The position numbers were made by a program, and so were the translations under genes. A stretch of 20,509 bases of DNA from a virus: IMG/VR virus record IMGVR_UViG_3300025383_000133, positions 1 through 20,509 of that record; one strand, written 5' to 3'. The notes beneath the pieces were generated by a model. That model was given only the letters and a program-made list of their open reading frames with translations, did not search any database and was not told where the DNA came from. Below are positions 16,814-20,509 of this stretch, in pieces; the stretch's first letter is position 1, and every line of letters begins with the position of its first letter.

Positions 16814-19699
16814 TTAGTGTACCCAACAATCGCAGTTGCAAGCAGTGACATGATCTATCGCGTGATTGATGCTCAACGATGTAGGAAGCATTGTTCCGTT
16901 CGTGTAGTTTGGATCCAGATTAGGTGGCAGATTTGATGGATTATACTGAGATGGGGGCGCAATAATCACTACTGGGCTTGTAGGTGGCTGTACTACAGGA
17001 CCAGTAGGAACTGTAGTATTGACAACTGGGTTAGGGTCGCCATTCAATATAGGAGTGATGTCGCCGTTATTAGTTGCCGCAGTTTGTTGGAATCCAGGAC
17101 CAGTTGGATCATAATATCCTTCTGGTTGCACAACATTAGGCCATGCTGGCAAGGTATAAATGTTTCCATTTGGACTAGCGATACCATCAACAGCATCAGG
17201 TGCAGTACCGTTAGCTAATAGTGTCTTGGCTACTATAGGATTCATTGTGCTCGGGATATTGTTATCTGGATCAATGCCTAGCTGCTGTAATCTAGCTTGA
17301 TTGCGTTCTTCTCTCATCTTAGCAATCATGCTTTGGCCACCTAATGTAGCAACGTCACTAATAGCCTCGATGGTCTGTGCTGCCATATGTGGTCTAGTGT
17401 CTTGTGATAGGCTAGATAAAGCATCTAAGAATGTATAAGCAGTATTTGGATATTGGTTAGTGAAATAATCCTTAGGCACCGCAACAGGAGAATATGCAGT
17501 ATATCTTGCACGTTGTTCCCTTGCTAATTGAGTTCCTAAAATATTCCAATATTGATTGAGATACTTAACTGGATCAGCATTATTTTCAAAGATAGAAAGT
17601 ATTTCGCTGTTAGCTTGATCAATATAGTTTTGCACTACTGCATTCATAGGGCTAGACCAACCAGTTGTGCCATATGCAGTGTTAGTGCCGCCACCGTTTG
17701 AAGTTGGCGGGCATTCAATATGTGCATACCAGCCCGAATTGTTTGAGTGACTGCCGCCTGATACTAACGTAACACTAGTTAGTCTACCAAAGTTAGTGAT
17801 GTCGTTAGGATCAGTGCCTATAGTACAAGTTGCAGTAGCACCATATGGCAATGTGATTACGGGAGCAGGGGCTCCGTCTCTTCCATATCCTCCACCAGGA
17901 GTCACGATAGAAAGAGTGTCAATATAATAGTTGCTAGGTGAGCTATTAGCAAGAGTGTATGCTAGTACTGCGCCGTCCCAGGTAACTGCTAGATATAGTC
18001 CTTGATAAATGTTAGATAGTGCTGGTGTTTGAACCTGCTTGATTCGCTTCTCAATTAATTCCCAAGGGTACGGCAAACCTGTCATACAACCAAAGAAGTC
18101 GCTCATAGTATAAGAACCGGCTTGACCGCTTCCCAACGAACAGATACGTTTACTGTCATCAGTAGCAGCTTGATTAGCAGGCTTGCTAGTACCGTTAACT
18201 AATGGAAGATCAGTTGTATTTTCTATACCCTTAGCAACCTTAGCTAATACTTCAAAGTTTAGATTTTCAATGTTTTTGATCTGTCTGATTGAATATGAGA
18301 ATGCGCCAGATGCAGTAGCCCAATCACTAGGTACAATACCATCTAGATATGAACCAAAGCCCTTTGGTAGCTCAGTGAAGTTTTCTGGAGACACCGCAGT
18401 AGAATATGTAGGAGGAAGTCCCTTAGGGACAATTGTCCCTACGTAGTTTTGAATCTCAGGAGTATTCAATGATGAATTCAATGCACCATTTTGATAGATT
18501 AGATAATATGTCTTGCTGTTAGTAGGGAGACCCAATACACCATTGTATACAGGAACGGTAAGTGATGCATAGCTCAATGGGAACATCATTCTAAGATTTA
18601 ATAGATCAGCAAGAGTAGTTAGCCCCTGTGTTACACATTGCAATGGTGCTAGAATATGAGTTAGATTGTCTCCAGTGATGATCAAGAATGCACCAAAGAT
18701 ACTTTGCTCAAGTTTCTTTGACCAATTTGGAATAACACCATTCGTGATAGAAGCAATATCATCCTTAGTTAGCCCAGACGCAAGTAAGGCTAGTGCTAAG
18801 TCTTGTGTCATCGCGCCAGCTTTACCTATATTCATCAATAGATTGGATGGCATGCCAAACGTTTCAATTCGCTTTAGGTCAATAGCTTTGCCGAGATTTT
18901 CTAAGTCTGTACCGAACAATGTACTAGATAAGCTGATTCCAGCTATATCAGCACTAATCAAATCATTCATATTACTGTAGATGCCATCAGCGAATGTATC
19001 TGAATTGTTGATTACTTGTATAGTTTGGTTAGCGTCAGAGGTGAAACCATGAAATGTCATGAATGATGACAGAAACTCTTTATATTCAGGACTATCTTCT
19101 GACGCTGAATCACCGTTCCAATTGAATTCATTCCATGCTTGCAATGCGTGATTGCGAATCCATCCCCATTGCGTTATGCTAGTATTAGGGTTGACTGTAC
19201 TATCACCGGTATAAGGATACCAAGTTGCTTCTTGACCTTGGCCAGTTGCACTAGTGATTCCATATCCAGATGTAGCAGGTCCTGGTAATGCTCCGGAGAC
19301 ACCTTTTTGAATACCGTACTTTTCAGCGACACATGGAGTAGTAGAGTCTAATGTTGTTCTTGCCCAAACGCCAGCAGGATCAACTGCGATGTAAGTAGGT
19401 GGCTTAGAATTCCCTAATGCAGGAATAGTGTTAGCACCAATTGATATTAGATTGTTATAAGTTGCAACAGATAGAGTGGTTCCGCCACCAGGAACGCCTC
19501 TAGTGTAACCATCATGAATTGCCCACGTGAGCATATTAAGTGCAGTAGTGCTAACTAGTGATCCAAATGTATAATCACTGTTAGTTTTACTTGACCCCAT
19601 GTAACCAGCAGTAGTCGAATTGATTCTAAGCCCAGTGTTTTGCAACACTGAGCCTAGAACATTAACTGCGAGAGGGGTTTGTCTTCCTGAATCTGACAC
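16814..19699 (-). CDS. Large virion structural protein, probable baseplate/tail component (961 aa)
   Basis: The start is GTG at 19699 with GAAGG upstream; the stop is TAA at 16814. The opening segment (RQTPLAVNVLGSVLQNTGL at about 6-24, then TTAGYMG) recalls a large structural protein of T4-like phages, seen most often in marine ones. A beta-rich module around residues 590-670 carries PGGGYGRDGAP and VTLVSGGSHSNN, a Gly-rich pattern typical of repeated phage fibre and tail domains. The C-terminal about 100 residues are Pro/Asn/Gln-rich and end with a cysteine cluster (ACNCDCWVH). The preceding gene on this strand is PAAR, so a baseplate or tail-tip site is the best guess. The large size, lack of signal peptide and low charge agree. 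Confidence 0.75.
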   Translation of the reverse strand: MSDSGRQTPLAVNVLGSVLQNTGLRINSTTAGYMGSSKTNSDYTFGSLVSTTALNMLTWAIHDGYTRGVPGGGTTLSVATYNNLISIGANTIPALGNSKPPTYIAVDPAGVWARTTLDSTTPCVAEKYGIQKGVSGALPGPATSGYGITSATGQGQEATWYPYTGDSTVNPNTSITQWGWIRNHALQAWNEFNWNGDSASEDSPEYKEFLSSFMTFHGFTSDANQTIQVINNSDTFADGIYSNMNDLISADIAGISLSSTLFGTDLENLGKAIDLKRIETFGMPSNLLMNIGKAGAMTQDLALALLASGLTKDDIASITNGVIPNWSKKLEQSIFGAFLIITGDNLTHILAPLQCVTQGLTTLADLLNLRMMFPLSYASLTVPVYNGVLGLPTNSKTYYLIYQNGALNSSLNTPEIQNYVGTIVPKGLPPTYSTAVSPENFTELPKGFGSYLDGIVPSDWATASGAFSYSIRQIKNIENLNFEVLAKVAKGIENTTDLPLVNGTSKPANQAATDDSKRICSLGSGQAGSYTMSDFFGCMTGLPYPWELIEKRIKQVQTPALSNIYQGLYLAVTWDGAVLAYTLANSSPSNYYIDTLSIVTPGGGYGRDGAPAPVITLPYGATATCTIGTDPNDITNFGRLTSVTLVSGGSHSNNSGWYAHIECPPTSNGGGTNTAYGTTGWSSPMNAVVQNYIDQANSEILSIFENNADPVKYLNQYWNILGTQLAREQRARYTAYSPVAVPKDYFTNQYPNTAYTFLDALSSLSQDTRPHMAAQTIEAISDVATLGGQSMIAKMREERNQARLQQLGIDPDNNIPSTMNPIVAKTLLANGTAPDAVDGIASPNGNIYTLPAWPNVVQPEGYYDPTGPGFQQTAATNNGDITPILNGDPNPVVNTTVPTGPVVQPPTSPVVIIAPPSQYNPSNLPPNLDPNYTNGTMLPTSLSINHAIDHVTACNCDCWVH

Positions 19700-19718
19700 G
19701 ATATTTTTAACCTTCGGT

Positions 19719-19726
19719 GATAAATA
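19719..19726 (+). promoter_or_regulatory. T4-type late promoter variant GATAAATA, plus strand
   Basis: GATAAATA on the plus strand, 63 nt upstream of the start codon at 19789. It lies 20 nt outside the structural gene's start at 19699, firing away from it. Confidence 0.58.
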
Positions 19727-19731
19727 AAAGT

Positions 19732-19758
19732 GTAGTTCGCGGGATAGCAGTCCCCAAC
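19732..19758 (+). other. Leader hairpin of the plus-strand homing gene
   Basis: GTAGTT and AACTAC form an outer 6-bp stem; GGGA and TCCC form an inner 4-bp stem with a TAGCAG loop and an asymmetric internal loop between them. It lies downstream of the late promoter and about 14 nt before the Shine-Dalgarno AAAGGAG, which stays free. It may stabilise the late mRNA. Confidence 0.45.
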
Positions 19759-19788
19759 TACCCTAACGCTTGAAAGGAGCAATCAGCT

Positions 19789-20418
19789 ATGACTATTTAT
19801 CTATACAAGAAAACCCATAACCAAACCGGATTAAAGTATCTCGGCAAGACAACTCAGGACCCTCACAAATACAAAGGGTCCGGAGATTATTGGATACCTC
19901 ATATTAAGAAACACGGATATGATGTTACAACTGAAATCATTAAAGAGTGCCAATCCAAAGAAGAATTCAAGAAATGGGGAGTGTATTACAGCGAACTATG
20001 GAATATCGTTGACGAACGTGACGAGAATGGCAAAAAGACATGGGCGAATCTAAAACCAGAGTCTGGCGACGGGGATGACCCGGACACTGCTAGCATAAAA
20101 AGCAGGCTCCGGGTTGCCAACGGAACCCACAACTGGTTAGACGGCGCTAAAACTTCAAAACGAAACACCGAGCGAGTGGCGCAAGGTGTCCATCCATTCC
20201 AGAAACGACATGACGGAACGTCATTAGCCACCGATAGGGTAGCAGACGGAACGCACAATTGGTTGAATAGCGATGCACAGAGAGAAAAAATGTTGAATCA
20301 ACTAAAGAGCGGCACTCATTCCTCACAAATTAAAAAAACTTGCGAACATTGTGGGAAAATAATCAGTACAAACATGTATAGTATGTGGCACGGCGATAAA
20401 TGCAAATACAAGTCGTAG
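19789..20418 (+). CDS. GIY-YIG (Seg-like) homing endonuclease with zinc tail (209 aa)
   Basis: The only gene on the plus strand. GIY-YIG core: YLYKKTH (4-10), LKYLGKTTQDPHKYKGSG (15-32), metal-type Glu69 in YYSELWNIV, and Asn87 in WANLKPESGDG. This resembles the Seg homing enzymes of T4. Four short DNA-contact repeats follow: RVANGTHNWL (108-117), RVAQGVHPFQ (129-138), RVADGTHNWL (150-159) and LKSGTHSS (172-179). The C-terminal zinc tail is C185-x2-C188 ... H201-x3-C205, then KYKS. ATG 19789 follows AAAGGAG; the stop is TAG, unlike nearly all other genes here. It is inserted, in opposite orientation, between PAAR and the 961-aa structural gene. Confidence 0.9.
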   Translation: MTIYLYKKTHNQTGLKYLGKTTQDPHKYKGSGDYWIPHIKKHGYDVTTEIIKECQSKEEFKKWGVYYSELWNIVDERDENGKKTWANLKPESGDGDDPDTASIKSRLRVANGTHNWLDGAKTSKRNTERVAQGVHPFQKRHDGTSLATDRVADGTHNWLNSDAQREKMLNQLKSGTHSSQIKKTCEHCGKIISTNMYSMWHGDKCKYKS

Positions 20419-20419
20419 T

Positions 20420-20509
20420 TTAAGGAACGAAAACGTTATCGCTTCCCTCAGTGATAGAGTGACCACAATCATTAGCTGAACCCACTCTTAGAACAGGAAC
20501 ACCCTCAGC
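20420..20509 (-). CDS. PAAR-domain spike tip protein, C-terminal part (partial)
   Basis: Only the last 29 residues and a TAA stop (20420-20422) are inside the window; the gene continues beyond the right edge. The residues VPVLRVGSANDCG and HSITEGSDNVFVP match the end of PAAR proteins, where a Gly, a central Cys/His and a terminal T-x-G-S-x-N-V-F-V are characteristic. PAAR proteins cap the central spike of T4-like baseplates (gp5.4) and type VI secretion needles. The homing gene on the other strand ends 2 nt from this gene's stop codon, so the two converge tail to tail. Confidence 0.82.
   Translation of the reverse strand, partial: AEGVPVLRVGSANDCGHSITEGSDNVFVP

Noticed and set aside
318-20422. 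Whole-genome TAG reassignment (genetic code 15)
   Set aside because: Nearly all genes read intact under the standard code and the homing gene at 19789 appears to end properly at TAG; limited suppression fits better than full recoding.

Overview
This window is a piece of a T4-like (T4-superfamily) myovirus infecting a Gram-negative host. The evidence is: almost all genes lie on the minus strand, tightly packed with ATGA/TAATG overlaps; octamers identical or near-identical to the T4 late promoter (TATAAATA) stand in front of several genes; four free-standing homing endonucleases are present; a PAAR spike-tip gene and a very large virion protein sit at the right edge; and auxiliary metabolism includes NAD salvage, RimK, peroxiredoxin and a macro domain. 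The host species cannot be named from this sequence. Secreted and lipoprotein products with SPI/SPII signals point to a host with an outer membrane.

Layout, read along the minus strand from right to left. (20.5-16.8 kb) Virion genes: the 3' end of a PAAR protein and a 961-aa structural protein, separated by a plus-strand GIY-YIG homing endonuclease. (16.7-12.5 kb) Small accessory genes: an SPFH/band-7 lipoprotein with a two-TM neighbour and a second lipoprotein, a secreted EndoG-type nuclease and several short conserved phage proteins. (12.45-9.6 kb) A tRNA with anticodon CUA, a Prx5-like peroxiredoxin, a DUF3307-like membrane protein, an ORF interrupted by an amber codon, and a RimK-like ATP-grasp ligase. 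(9.4-3.7 kb) An NAD/ADP-ribose cluster (bifunctional NMN adenylyltransferase-Nudix, macro domain, nicotinamide phosphoribosyltransferase) interspersed with three homing endonucleases of three different folds. (3.7-0 kb) A PTH2-like protein, an AAA+ ATPase, an SGNH hydrolase and small unknown genes with strong sigma70-type promoters.

Two promoter classes can be read. Sigma70-like sites (TTGACA, a spacer of exactly 17 nt, TATAAN) precede at least seven transcription units. T4-late-like sites (TATAAATA or GATAAATA) precede the homing endonucleases, the NMNAT-Nudix gene and the secreted nuclease.

The most notable content is a possible amber-decoding circuit. The tRNA at 12379-12453 has a CUA anticodon, i.e. 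it should read UAG. A gene 1.2 kb downstream (10908-11183) has an ideal ribosome-binding site and start but a TAG as its third codon, followed by 89 open codons. None of 35 minus-strand genes I could assign ends in TAG (22 TAA, 13 TGA, excluding one doubtful ORF at the left edge). A second notable theme is that the homing endonuclease genes carry RNA hairpins over their start regions, and in two cases the late promoter is built into the hairpin, so that only late transcripts would be free of it.
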